Translations under genes and position numbers: made by a program
Source of the DNA: Lachnospiraceae bacterium
GTDB lineage: Bacteria; Bacillota_A; Clostridia; Lachnospirales; Lachnospiraceae
Reading direction: 5' to 3'
DNA: 5,873 bases
NCBI GenBank assembly: GCA_017416055.1
Contig: JAFQDI010000034.1
Coordinates: forward strand, 1 to 5,873
Part shown: positions 1 through 5,873 of the stretch, one piece after another
Layout: the number at the start of each line of letters is the position of its first letter
Numbering within the stretch: position 1 is the stretch's first letter
The notes under the pieces: generated by a model
What the model was told of the DNA's origin: nothing
What the model saw: the letters and a program-made list of their open reading frames with translations, nothing else
The model's database searches: none

Positions 1-1839
1 GCTCCCACTGCGTCAAAGGTAGTGCTCAACCTGTTTGAGGCGGGCGACGGCGTGGACGCATACAAGTCTGTGGAGATGGTGAGAGGAGAAAAGGGTGTCT
101 GGGAGCACGCGGAAGCTTGTGGTCACGGCACTTATTACACCTACTCGGTTACGACTGCGGTAGGCACGCAGGAGGCGGTGGATCCCTATGCGAAGGCGGC
201 CGGCGTCAACGGCAACCGTAGCATGGTGGTGGATCTTGCGCAGACCAATCCCGACGGATGGGCAGCGGATGTGCTTGAAAACCCGATTTCCAGCTATACG
301 GAAGCGATCATCTGGGAGGTTCATGTGCGTGACTTCTCCAACAAGATTGCCTCCTCCCAGTACAAAGGAAAATATCTGGCATTTACCGAGACCGGACTGG
401 TCAACGAGCACGGTCAGCCGGTTGGCGTTGACTATCTGAAGGAACTGGGAATCACCCATGTACACCTTCTTCCTGTATATGACTACGCAACGGTGGATGA
501 GTCCAATCCGGATGCGGCATTCAACTGGGGTTACGACCCTAAGAACTATAACGTTCCCGAGGGAAGCTACTCCAGCGACCCTTATCATGGTGAGGTGCGT
601 ATCCGCGAGTTCAAGCAGATGGTGATGGCGCTTCATGAGGCGGGCATCGGTGTGATTATGGACGTGGTTTACAATCATACCTATGATGCGAACGGCTGTC
701 TCAACCGGATCGTTCCTTATTATTATTATCGATATAACAGCGATGGTTCCAATACTTCCGCCAGCGGCTGTGGCAATGATACCGCTTCCGAGCGATATAT
801 GTACGGCAAATATATGGTTGAGTCCGCTTCTTACTGGGTGGATGAGTACAATCTGGATGGTTTGCGCTTTGACCTGATGGGACTTCACGATGTGGAGACT
901 ATGCAGGAAGTGGAGAGCGCGGTACATGCCATCAATTCCCATGCGATCATTTACGGCGAGGGCTGGACGATGGGTTCCACCATTGACGGAAGCCCTCAGG
1001 CAAACCAGACGAACATCAGCAAGATCGAACCCACCGGCGATGCGATCGGCTCCGTTGCGGTATTCAATGACGTCATCCGCGACGGCCTGAAGGGAAGTGT
1101 ATTTGATAAGACCGCGAAGGGCTATATCAGCGGTTCCACGAAGAATACACTGGCTGACATTATCTTTGGCATCAAGGGCGGCGTTGGTGTCGGACAGGGT
1201 TGGACGGTGGAAAACGCCATGGTCATCAACTACATGAGCGCCCACGACAACAACACCCTGTGGGATAAACTTCTTCTCTCCAACGGAACGAACAGCGATG
1301 ATCAGCGCAACCGTATGAACAACCTGGGCGCAGGTATCATCATGATCTCCAAGGGAACGCCGTTCTGGCAGGCCGGCGAGGAAATGCTCCGCACAAAGGA
1401 CGGAGACGAGAACAGTTACCAGTCCAGCGATGAGATCAACAACATTAACTGGTCCGTGCTGAAGGAAGGTAACCGCGAGTATGAGACAATGCTCTACTAT
1501 AAGGGCCTGATTGAGATGAGAAAGACGTATGATATCTTTACTGACAATGACACTCAGGTGATCAGTGCCGAGGAAACCGGAAGCGGCATCTTGACCGTTA
1601 TCTTCGATGACGGCAAGGGCGGCCGGGCGTTGGTGGTGATCAACCCTCACAACACCGGACTTCCCTGTACCCTGGAGGGCGAGTGGAATCTGGTGGCGAA
1701 CGCAGAGCGTGCAGGTGCGGATGTGATCGCCCGCGAGAGCGGTTCCATCACCGTGGACGGAATCAGCATCCGGGTTTATGTAAACGACGCACTGGCAGTG
1801 TACGAATCGGATAACAGCAGCCCGGTGTCGGCAGAATGA
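1..1839 (+). CDS. pulA: Type I pullulanase (GH13_14-like), N-terminus missing
   Basis: This enzyme hydrolyses alpha-1,6 branch points in pullulan, glycogen or starch-derived dextrins. The frame is open from base 1 (A-P-T-A-S-K-V), so the true start lies upstream; the GTG at 22 is an internal valine. There are 612 visible residues, numbered here from base 1. Residues 1 to about 65 look like the end of a CBM48 domain, followed by the linker V-D-P-Y-A-K-A-A-G-V-N-G. The type I pullulanase signature appears as FNWGYDP at 174-180 (canonical YNWGYDP). The GH13 regions are intact: DVVYNHT 221-227, DGLRFD 286-291 with nucleophile D291, YGEGW 318-322 with acid/base E320, and SAHDN 413-417 with H415 and D416. 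A beta-rich C-terminal domain starts near 520. The family is usually about 600-720 residues, so probably only a short N-terminal part is missing. Whether it is secreted cannot be judged. It is probably co-transcribed with the genes downstream. Confidence 0.93.
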   Translation, partial: APTASKVVLNLFEAGDGVDAYKSVEMVRGEKGVWEHAEACGHGTYYTYSVTTAVGTQEAVDPYAKAAGVNGNRSMVVDLAQTNPDGWAADVLENPISSYTEAIIWEVHVRDFSNKIASSQYKGKYLAFTETGLVNEHGQPVGVDYLKELGITHVHLLPVYDYATVDESNPDAAFNWGYDPKNYNVPEGSYSSDPYHGEVRIREFKQMVMALHEAGIGVIMDVVYNHTYDANGCLNRIVPYYYYRYNSDGSNTSASGCGNDTASERYMYGKYMVESASYWVDEYNLDGLRFDLMGLHDVETMQEVESAVHAINSHAIIYGEGWTMGSTIDGSPQANQTNISKIEPTGDAIGSVAVFNDVIRDGLKGSVFDKTAKGYISGSTKNTLADIIFGIKGGVGVGQGWTVENAMVINYMSAHDNNTLWDKLLLSNGTNSDDQRNRMNNLGAGIIMISKGTPFWQAGEEMLRTKDGDENSYQSSDEINNINWSVLKEGNREYETMLYYKGLIEMRKTYDIFTDNDTQVISAEETGSGILTVIFDDGKGGRALVVINPHNTGLPCTLEGEWNLVANAERAGADVIARESGSITVDGISIRVYVNDALAVYESDNSSPVSAE

Positions 1840-1861
1840 TGTAAATTGATAAATGATCATG

Positions 1862-1892
1862 GATTGCTCTGTGCCGTTGGTGCAGAGCAATC
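1862..1892 (+). terminator. Intergenic hairpin, possible weak terminator or processing element
   Basis: A perfect 10-bp inverted repeat has arms GATTGCTCTG (1862-1871) and CAGAGCAATC (1883-1892) and an 11-base loop. The inner bases can add two wobble pairs and one C-G pair, leaving a 5-base loop. It lies 22 bases after the pullulanase stop and 23 bases before the galactanase start. No run of T follows the right arm (the next bases are GTAGATAG), so it is not a standard intrinsic terminator. It may instead partly end or stabilise the upstream message and so set the ratio of the two gene products. The hairpin is plain in the sequence; its role is inferred. Confidence 0.5.
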
Positions 1893-1906
1893 GTAGATAG
1901 AAGAAC

Positions 1907-1915
1907 GGGGGTTTT
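1907..1915 (+). promoter_or_regulatory. Weak ribosome binding site of the galactanase
   Basis: A run of five G (1907-1911) and four T precede the ATG at 1916. There is no AGGAGG-type sequence, and the gap of four bases is short. The same G-run would be 13 bases from the in-frame ATG at 1925, which favours 1916. Starting at 1916 also gives the usual M-K-K opening of a signal peptide. I saw no convincing -35/-10 pair in 1840-1915, so the message probably comes from upstream. Confidence 0.5.
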
Positions 1916-3889
1916 ATGAAAAAAATGGAGAAGCTGTTTGTGCTGGCAGCGATGTTTTTGGCGGCGACAGCGATGCTGACCGCCTGCTCAAGCCGTTCCG
2001 GCAAACATATCGTATCCTCCGAGACGCTCTATGTGGAGAAGGTGGAGAATCTTCCCAAAGATTTCATTATGGGCATGGATGCGTCCTGTGTCCCGGCACT
2101 TGAGGCGGGCGGCGTGAAGTATTATGATCACGACGGAAATGAGAAGGATGTGTATCAGATCCTCAGCGAAAACGGGATCAATTACATCCGGGTGCGCGTG
2201 TGGAACGACCCCTTCGATGCGAACGGCAAAGGTTATGGCGGTGGAAACTGTGATATTGAGAATGCGATCGCCATCGGAAAGCGTGCCACGCAGTACGGAA
2301 TGAAGCTTTTAGTGAATTTCCACTATTCCGATTTCTGGGCGGATCCTGCGAAACAGATGGCGCCTAAGGCGTGGAAGAATATGGACATCGATGCGAAGGC
2401 TGATGCGCTCTACCGGTATACCAAGGATTGTCTGCAGAAGTTGAAAAATGCCGGTGTGGATGTGGGTATGGTTCAGATCGGAAACGAGACCAACGGAGCT
2501 ATGTGCGGCGAGGACAGCAGCAAAGTGGGCGGTTGGAAGCGAATCATGCAGCTTATGTCAGCCGGTTCCAAGGCGGTGCGCGAGGTTTGCCCCAAAGCGT
2601 TGGTGGCGGTACATTTCGCAAATCCGGAGAAGGTTACTAACTATGTGAGTTACGGCAAAAATCTGGACTATTATCAGGTGGATTACGATGTGTTCGCGTC
2701 TTCCTATTACCCGTTCTGGCACGGGACGCTGGATAATCTGGCGACGGTGCTGTCCGATATCGCGAATACTTACGGTAAGAAGGTGATGGTTGCCGAGACC
2801 TCCTACGCATTTACGGCAGAGGATACGGATTTTTACGGAAATACCATCGGTGAGGGCGGCGGAATCGTGAAGGATTATCCGTTCACCCTGCAGGGACAGG
2901 CGAACTTGGTGCGAAACGTGATCGATACTGTGCTAAACAAGATGCCGAACGGCATCGGCGTGTTTTACTGGGAGGGTACGTGGATATCTGCCGGTGGAAA
3001 CAGCTATGAAGAGAATCTGGCACTTTGGGAGGAAAATGGCTCCGGCTGGGCCTCCTCCTTTGCGAAACAGTACGATCCGGAAGATGCCGGACAGTGGTAC
3101 GGCGGCTGCGCGGTGGACAATCAGGCGTTCTTTGATGCGAACGGCAAGGCCACTGAGGCGTTGAAGGTGTTCGGATTGGTGAAAACCGGAAACAAGGTGG
3201 AGAACAAGGCGGACGCCATCGAGGATACGAATCTGATCATCGACCTGAACGGAGAAGTTAAACTGCCGGAGAAGGTGAATGCCGTTATGCGGGACAATTC
3301 CAAGCAGGAGATCCCGGTTGAATGGCACAACGTGGACATCGACGCGATGAAAAACGGCGGCGTTGCGAAATACACGATCACCGGCACGGCGGGAGGAATG
3401 ACGGCGACCTGCTATGTGTCAATGGTAAATTACAATTTCCTGGAAAACTGGAGCTTTGAGGACGGAGAGGCCGGATGGATGGCCATGGCAATCGGAAAAT
3501 TTGACGAGTTGAACGTGGAAGATAAGGTAACTGACTCCATGACCGGAACGAAGCACTATCATTTCTGGGGTTCTGCGGCCAATGTGGTGGAATTTACTTT
3601 GGAGCAGGAAGTGAAGGATCTGAAATCCGGAAAGTATGATTATGCGATCTCTATCATGGGCGGCAGCGGCGGAGAGACCGAGATCTATGCTTACGTAAAG
3701 ATTAACGGGGAGATCGTGTCCAGGGAGGACACGCAGATCACGGATTACAATGAGTGGCATACCGCCTCCATCAAAAATATCGAATATACCGAGGGAGACA
3801 CGATCGCGGTCGGTATCTATGTAAAATGTGCGGGACCGGGGGCGTGGGGCAAGATCGATGATGCCCTTCTCAACTCGGTGACAGAATAA
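1916..3889 (+). CDS. Lipoprotein endo-beta-1,4-galactanase: GH53, Ig-like domain, CBM61-like module
   Basis: It cuts internal beta-1,4-galactosyl bonds in galactan or type I arabinogalactan, the side chains of pectin. The product has 657 residues. Signal peptide 1-23 ends in the lipobox LTAC with C24, so it should be lipid-anchored outside the membrane. The GH53 domain spans about 48-425. It carries F-I-M-G-M-D near 50-55, RVRVWNDP 92-99, acid/base E191 in QIGNETNG, and nucleophile E294 in VAETSY (clan GH-A pattern). Residues about 447-503 resemble a bacterial Ig-like (Big_4) domain (IPVEW, YTITGTAGG). Residues about 506-655 form a beta-sandwich like CBM61, the galactan-binding module also found on Thermotoga GH53, starting N-F-L-E-N-W-S-F-E-D-G and ending G-A-W-G-K-I-D-D. 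Plain GH53 enzymes are about 400 residues. The ATG at 1916 has only a weak G-run ribosome site; the ATG at 1925 is an alternative. Its stop lies 15 bases before the next start. Confidence 0.93.
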   Translation: MKKMEKLFVLAAMFLAATAMLTACSSRSGKHIVSSETLYVEKVENLPKDFIMGMDASCVPALEAGGVKYYDHDGNEKDVYQILSENGINYIRVRVWNDPFDANGKGYGGGNCDIENAIAIGKRATQYGMKLLVNFHYSDFWADPAKQMAPKAWKNMDIDAKADALYRYTKDCLQKLKNAGVDVGMVQIGNETNGAMCGEDSSKVGGWKRIMQLMSAGSKAVREVCPKALVAVHFANPEKVTNYVSYGKNLDYYQVDYDVFASSYYPFWHGTLDNLATVLSDIANTYGKKVMVAETSYAFTAEDTDFYGNTIGEGGGIVKDYPFTLQGQANLVRNVIDTVLNKMPNGIGVFYWEGTWISAGGNSYEENLALWEENGSGWASSFAKQYDPEDAGQWYGGCAVDNQAFFDANGKATEALKVFGLVKTGNKVENKADAIEDTNLIIDLNGEVKLPEKVNAVMRDNSKQEIPVEWHNVDIDAMKNGGVAKYTITGTAGGMTATCYVSMVNYNFLENWSFEDGEAGWMAMAIGKFDELNVEDKVTDSMTGTKHYHFWGSAANVVEFTLEQEVKDLKSGKYDYAISIMGGSGGETEIYAYVKINGEIVSREDTQITDYNEWHTASIKNIEYTEGDTIAVGIYVKCAGPGAWGKIDDALLNSVTE

Positions 3890-3893
3890 AAGC

Positions 3894-3904
3894 AGGTGAA
3901 TGGA
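3894..3904 (+). promoter_or_regulatory. Ribosome binding site that fixes the amylase start at 3905
   Basis: AGGTG at 3894-3898 lies six bases before the ATG at 3905. An in-frame GTG at 3896 would give a product three residues longer, but that GTG is part of the ribosome site itself and has no site of its own. Starting at 3905 also gives a normal lipoprotein opening, M-K-K-M. The galactanase stop codon ends at 3889, so the two genes are likely to be translated from one message. Confidence 0.7.
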
Positions 3905-5491
3905 ATGAAGAAGATGATAACAAGAATAAGTTCTCTGATGCTGGCCCTCGTTCTGGTTCTGGGGCTGACGGCCTGTGTGGGCAAAAAGCAGGAGGCTCCC
4001 ATGGTTGACCCGATCGACGATAACTACAGAACCTTTTATCAAGTGTTTGTGGGATCTTTCTCGGATTCCACCAATGACGGCATCGGAGATCTGCGCGGCC
4101 TGATCAACCGTATGGATTATCTGAATGACGGCGATATCAATTCCGGCAAGAGTCTGGGGGTTCAAGGTATCTGGCTTTCCCCGATCTTCAGTTCCCCGTC
4201 CTACCACAAGTATGATGCGTCTGACTACTATCAGATCGACTGGCGCTTTGGTCAGGAGCAGGACCTGAAGGACCTCATTGCGATTTGCCACGAACGAAAT
4301 GTGAAGCTGATCCTTGATCTGGCAATCAATCACACCTCCAGTCAGCATGAGTGGTTCATTCAGTTCAAGGAAGCCCGTGCAAAAGGAGATACGGAAAACC
4401 CCTACTACGACTACTATTCCTGCGTGACGACGGCAGAGAAGGTTGGCGGAGTGACCTATCAGAAGATCGCCGGGGTAGACTGCTGGTATGAATGCAATTT
4501 CTCCGGAGATATGCCTGAACTCAATTACGACAATCCCGAGGTCCGCGGGGCAATGCTGGATGTGGCGAAGTATTACCTGGATCTTGGCGTGGACGGTTTC
4601 CGGTTTGACGCAGTGAAATATATTTATTACGGAGATACGGATCGGTCGGTGGATTTTTGGGAGTGGTACATGGAAGAACTCCGCAAGATCAAACCGGATA
4701 TCTACTGTGTGGGAGAGTGTTGGTCCGGTGAGAGTGAGATCCTGGAATACTACCCTGCGATGAACTGCTTCAATTTTGCAACTTCGCAGGCGGAGGGCGC
4801 GGTCGCATCCGCGGCAAAGGGCTTTTCCATCTCCACCTATACCAACTATATCCAGACCTTCCAGAAGAAAGTGCTTGAGAAAAATCCGGAGGGTATGGTG
4901 ATGTCCTTCCTGTCCAATCACGATATGGACCGAATCGGAGGAGCCTTTATTCTGGAAAACAATATGCGTATGGCGGCGAATCTCTATCTGCTCTGCACCG
5001 GCTCGCCGGTGATCTACTACGGCGAGGAGATCGGTATGCGCGGCTCGCGCGGAGGTGAGAGTACCGATGCCAATCGCAGACTGGCCATGCTCTGGGGTGA
5101 CGGAGATCTGATCAGAAATCCGGTGGGCTCCACATACCCTGACAAAAATCAGATCCAGACCACGGTGGCAGATCAAATGGCAGACGAGAACAGTCTCTAC
5201 CAATATTATTGCAGACTGCTTGCGATCCGTCACAAATATCCGGCTATCGCGAGAGGACAGTATACGTCGTTGAACTGCGGCGAAAAGAATCTGGGCGGAT
5301 TTGTGATAACCCACGAGGGAGAGACGCTGGGGCTGATCCACAATACCTCCACCGAGGAACTTACCTATGACCTGAGTAAATACACCGGTTACAGCTTCGG
5401 CAAAATCTGTGACTTCATCGGTGTGGGGGAGGCGAAGCTGGAAGGAACCGTTTTGACCGTGGGGCCGCAGACCAGTGTAATTATAAAATAG
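3905..5491 (+). CDS. Lipoprotein alpha-amylase family enzyme (GH13, near subfamily 36)
   Basis: A 528-residue secreted glycoside hydrolase, probably cutting alpha-1,4 bonds in starch or maltodextrin. Signal peptide 1-23 ends in LTAC with C24, so it should be anchored outside the membrane. The GH13 barrel begins near 43 (F-Y-Q-V-F-V-G-S-F-S-D). The conserved regions are GIWLSPI 88-94, DLAINH 138-143, the fifth region MPELN 203-207, GFRFD 231-235 with nucleophile D235, VGE 269-271 with acid/base E271, and FLSNHD 335-340 with H339 and D340. R233 is present. All catalytic residues are intact. A short C-terminal beta domain follows from about 455. MPELN is closest to the MPDLN of the intermediate group (GH13_36), which has mixed alpha-amylase, neopullulanase and glucosidase activities, so exact specificity is open. 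There are 11 cysteines after C24. It is the last gene before the regulatory region; no clear terminator follows. Confidence 0.9.
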   Translation: MKKMITRISSLMLALVLVLGLTACVGKKQEAPMVDPIDDNYRTFYQVFVGSFSDSTNDGIGDLRGLINRMDYLNDGDINSGKSLGVQGIWLSPIFSSPSYHKYDASDYYQIDWRFGQEQDLKDLIAICHERNVKLILDLAINHTSSQHEWFIQFKEARAKGDTENPYYDYYSCVTTAEKVGGVTYQKIAGVDCWYECNFSGDMPELNYDNPEVRGAMLDVAKYYLDLGVDGFRFDAVKYIYYGDTDRSVDFWEWYMEELRKIKPDIYCVGECWSGESEILEYYPAMNCFNFATSQAEGAVASAAKGFSISTYTNYIQTFQKKVLEKNPEGMVMSFLSNHDMDRIGGAFILENNMRMAANLYLLCTGSPVIYYGEEIGMRGSRGGESTDANRRLAMLWGDGDLIRNPVGSTYPDKNQIQTTVADQMADENSLYQYYCRLLAIRHKYPAIARGQYTSLNCGEKNLGGFVITHEGETLGLIHNTSTEELTYDLSKYTGYSFGKICDFIGVGEAKLEGTVLTVGPQTSVIIK

Positions 5492-5502
5492 AACCGTTAT
5501 GT

Positions 5503-5529
5503 TTACGAAACTTACGAAACTTTCCGAAA
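5503..5529 (+). repeat. Three direct repeats of TT(A/C)CGAAA upstream of the promoter
   Basis: TTACGAAA occurs at 5503-5510 and 5512-5519, and TTCCGAAA at 5522-5529. The first two copies sit in a period-9 tandem spanning 5503-5522; the third is offset by ten bases and differs at one position. The array ends seven bases before the -35 box. Copies spaced about one helical turn apart face the same side of the DNA, which suits an activator site or an A-tract UP-like element. The repeats are seen directly; the function is inferred. Confidence 0.6.
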
Positions 5530-5535
5530 ATTATG

Positions 5536-5564
5536 TTGACTAAGTGAATAAAAAACAGTATAAT
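5536..5564 (+). promoter_or_regulatory. SigA-type promoter of the solute-binding protein gene
   Basis: The -35 box TTGACT (5536-5541, five of six consensus bases) and the perfect -10 box TATAAT (5559-5564) are separated by 17 bases, the optimal distance. Transcription should begin near 5571, giving a leader of about 45 bases. This is by far the best promoter in the window and lets the transport genes be expressed independently of, and probably more strongly than, the enzymes upstream. Confidence 0.88.
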
Positions 5565-5573
5565 ATTACTTAG
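5540..5573. repeat. Inverted repeat flanking the -10 box
   Basis: CTAAGT at 5540-5545 and ACTTAG at 5568-5573 are exact reverse complements. The match extends to seven of eight bases (CTAAGTGA against TTACTTAG). The left arm overlaps the last bases of the -35 box, the right arm covers the expected transcription start, and the -10 box lies between them. Centres are about 26-28 bases apart. It could be a split operator or chance; six bases is short. Confidence 0.4.
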
Positions 5574-5586
5574 ACGCAATGTGCGT
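5574..5586. promoter_or_regulatory. Possible operator: ACGCA-ATG-TGCGT palindrome at the transcription start
   Basis: Two exact 5-bp inverted half-sites, ACGCA (5574-5578) and TGCGT (5582-5586), flank three bases. The palindrome begins just after the predicted start point, a classic place for a repressor. As I recall, MalR-type (LacI family) operators of lactic acid bacteria have similar ACGCA/TGCGT ends but a wider centre, so the resemblance is only partial. In RNA it would form a small 5-bp stem, too weak for a terminator even though six T follow at 5594-5599. Confidence 0.4.
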
Positions 5587-5599
5587 AACAATATTTTTT

Positions 5600-5606
5600 A
5601 GGAGGA
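5600..5606 (+). promoter_or_regulatory. Strong ribosome binding site of the solute-binding protein
   Basis: AGGAGGA, a full Shine-Dalgarno match, lies nine bases before the ATG at 5616. It is much stronger than the sites of the two enzyme genes upstream, in keeping with high expression of the binding protein. Confidence 0.9.
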
Positions 5607-5615
5607 AGAAACAAA

Positions 5616-5873
5616 ATGAAGAAAATCGTTGCTATGTTATTGGCTATGGTTATGGTTCTGAGCCTTGTTGCTTGTGGCGGCAAAGGATCTGATGACAAGA
5701 CTACTGCCGGTAACCCTAACGCAGACCTGGTTGGTACTTACGATGTTACCCTCTGGGTTTCCGAGATCGCAGGCGTGAAGGAACTGACCGAGAAGCAGAT
5801 CGACGCATTCGAGGCAGCTAACCCCGGTATCGTGATCAACGCTTCCATCGAGGGCGTTCCCGAGGGTGATACA
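5616..5873 (+). CDS. Sugar ABC transporter solute-binding lipoprotein, C-terminus missing
   Basis: The first 86 residues of a family 1 extracellular binding protein, probably for maltodextrins or similar oligosaccharides. The frame stays open to the right edge; the full protein would normally be about 400-450 residues. Signal peptide 1-19 ends in LVAC with C20, followed by G-G-K-G-S and a short polar linker, typical of a lipid-anchored receptor. Mature sequence Y-D-V-T-L-W-V-S-E near 43-51 and the helix leading to F-E-A-A-N-P-G-I match the first strand and helix of MalE-like proteins. The start is certain from AGGAGG and the M-K-K opening. Valine is mostly GTT (8 of 10), unlike the GTG-rich enzymes upstream, which suggests high expression. 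Permease genes would be expected downstream. Alpha-glucan specificity is inferred mainly from the neighbours; galacto-oligosaccharide binding is possible. Confidence 0.85.
   Translation, partial: MKKIVAMLLAMVMVLSLVACGGKGSDDKTTAGNPNADLVGTYDVTLWVSEIAGVKELTEKQIDAFEAANPGIVINASIEGVPEGDT

Noticed and set aside
22..24. GTG as the true start of the pullulanase
   Set aside because: The frame is open and conserved upstream (A-P-T-A-S-K-V belongs to the CBM48 domain) and no ribosome site precedes it. The gene is cut by the window edge.
1846..1851. TTGATA as a -35 box for the galactanase
   Set aside because: No -10-like sequence lies at 16-18 bases distance; that position falls in the hairpin.
1853..1860. 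ATGATCAT palindrome between the first two genes
   Set aside because: Eight AT-rich bases with nothing around them; common by chance.
13..2004. A 663-codon open frame on the - strand opposite the pullulanase
   Set aside because: It runs antisense through a clearly conserved gene, crosses the intergenic gap into the next gene, and its translation resembles no family I know. It is explained by the codon bias of the + strand gene.
3896..3898. GTG as the start of the amylase
   Set aside because: It lies inside the AGGTG ribosome site of the ATG at 3905; starting there would leave no ribosome site.
3419..5341. A 640-codon open frame on the - strand opposite the amylase
   Set aside because: It overlaps two conserved + strand genes, and its product is rich in I, V, H and R as expected of an antisense shadow. 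No recognisable domain.
5501..5511. GTTT-ACG-AAAC as an operator or terminator stem
   Set aside because: Only four pairs, and it is a by-product of the tandem repeat there.

Overview
The window reads left to right on the + strand as part of a Gram-positive polysaccharide-utilisation locus. It holds a pullulanase-like alpha-glucan debranching enzyme lacking its N-terminus, a lipoprotein endo-beta-1,4-galactanase with a carbohydrate-binding tail, a lipoprotein alpha-amylase-family enzyme, and the start of a lipoprotein sugar-binding protein that probably belongs to an ABC importer. All four genes point the same way and almost no sequence lies between them. No RNA gene, insertion sequence, CRISPR array or phage-like feature is visible.

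The likely host is an anaerobic Bacillota, probably a gut or rumen Lachnospiraceae-type bacterium. The grounds are lipoprotein signal peptides ending in L-T/V-A-C, an AGGAGG ribosome site, a SigA-type TTGACT-17-TATAAT promoter, roughly balanced base composition and many free-looking cysteines in exported enzymes. This is inference from style; no taxonomic marker is present.

Layout. Positions 1-1839: pullulanase, GH13 type I, open at the left edge. Positions 1840-1915: 76-base gap with a perfect 10-bp hairpin. Positions 1916-3889: GH53 galactanase with an Ig-like linker domain and a CBM61-like module. Positions 3890-3904: 15-base gap containing the ribosome site of the next gene. Positions 3905-5491: GH13 lipoprotein amylase. 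Positions 5492-5615: 124-base regulatory region with tandem repeats, a strong promoter, two inverted repeats and a strong ribosome site. From 5616 to the right edge: solute-binding lipoprotein, truncated by the window.

Working model (inference): the two lipoprotein hydrolases sit on the outer face of the membrane and cut polysaccharide into oligosaccharides. The binding protein, driven from its own strong promoter, captures oligosaccharides for import. The pullulanase removes alpha-1,6 branches, but its location cannot be told because its N-terminus is missing. The unusual point is a beta-galactan enzyme between two alpha-glucan enzymes. The enzymes belong to known families; the least explained DNA is the dense regulatory region at 5500-5600.
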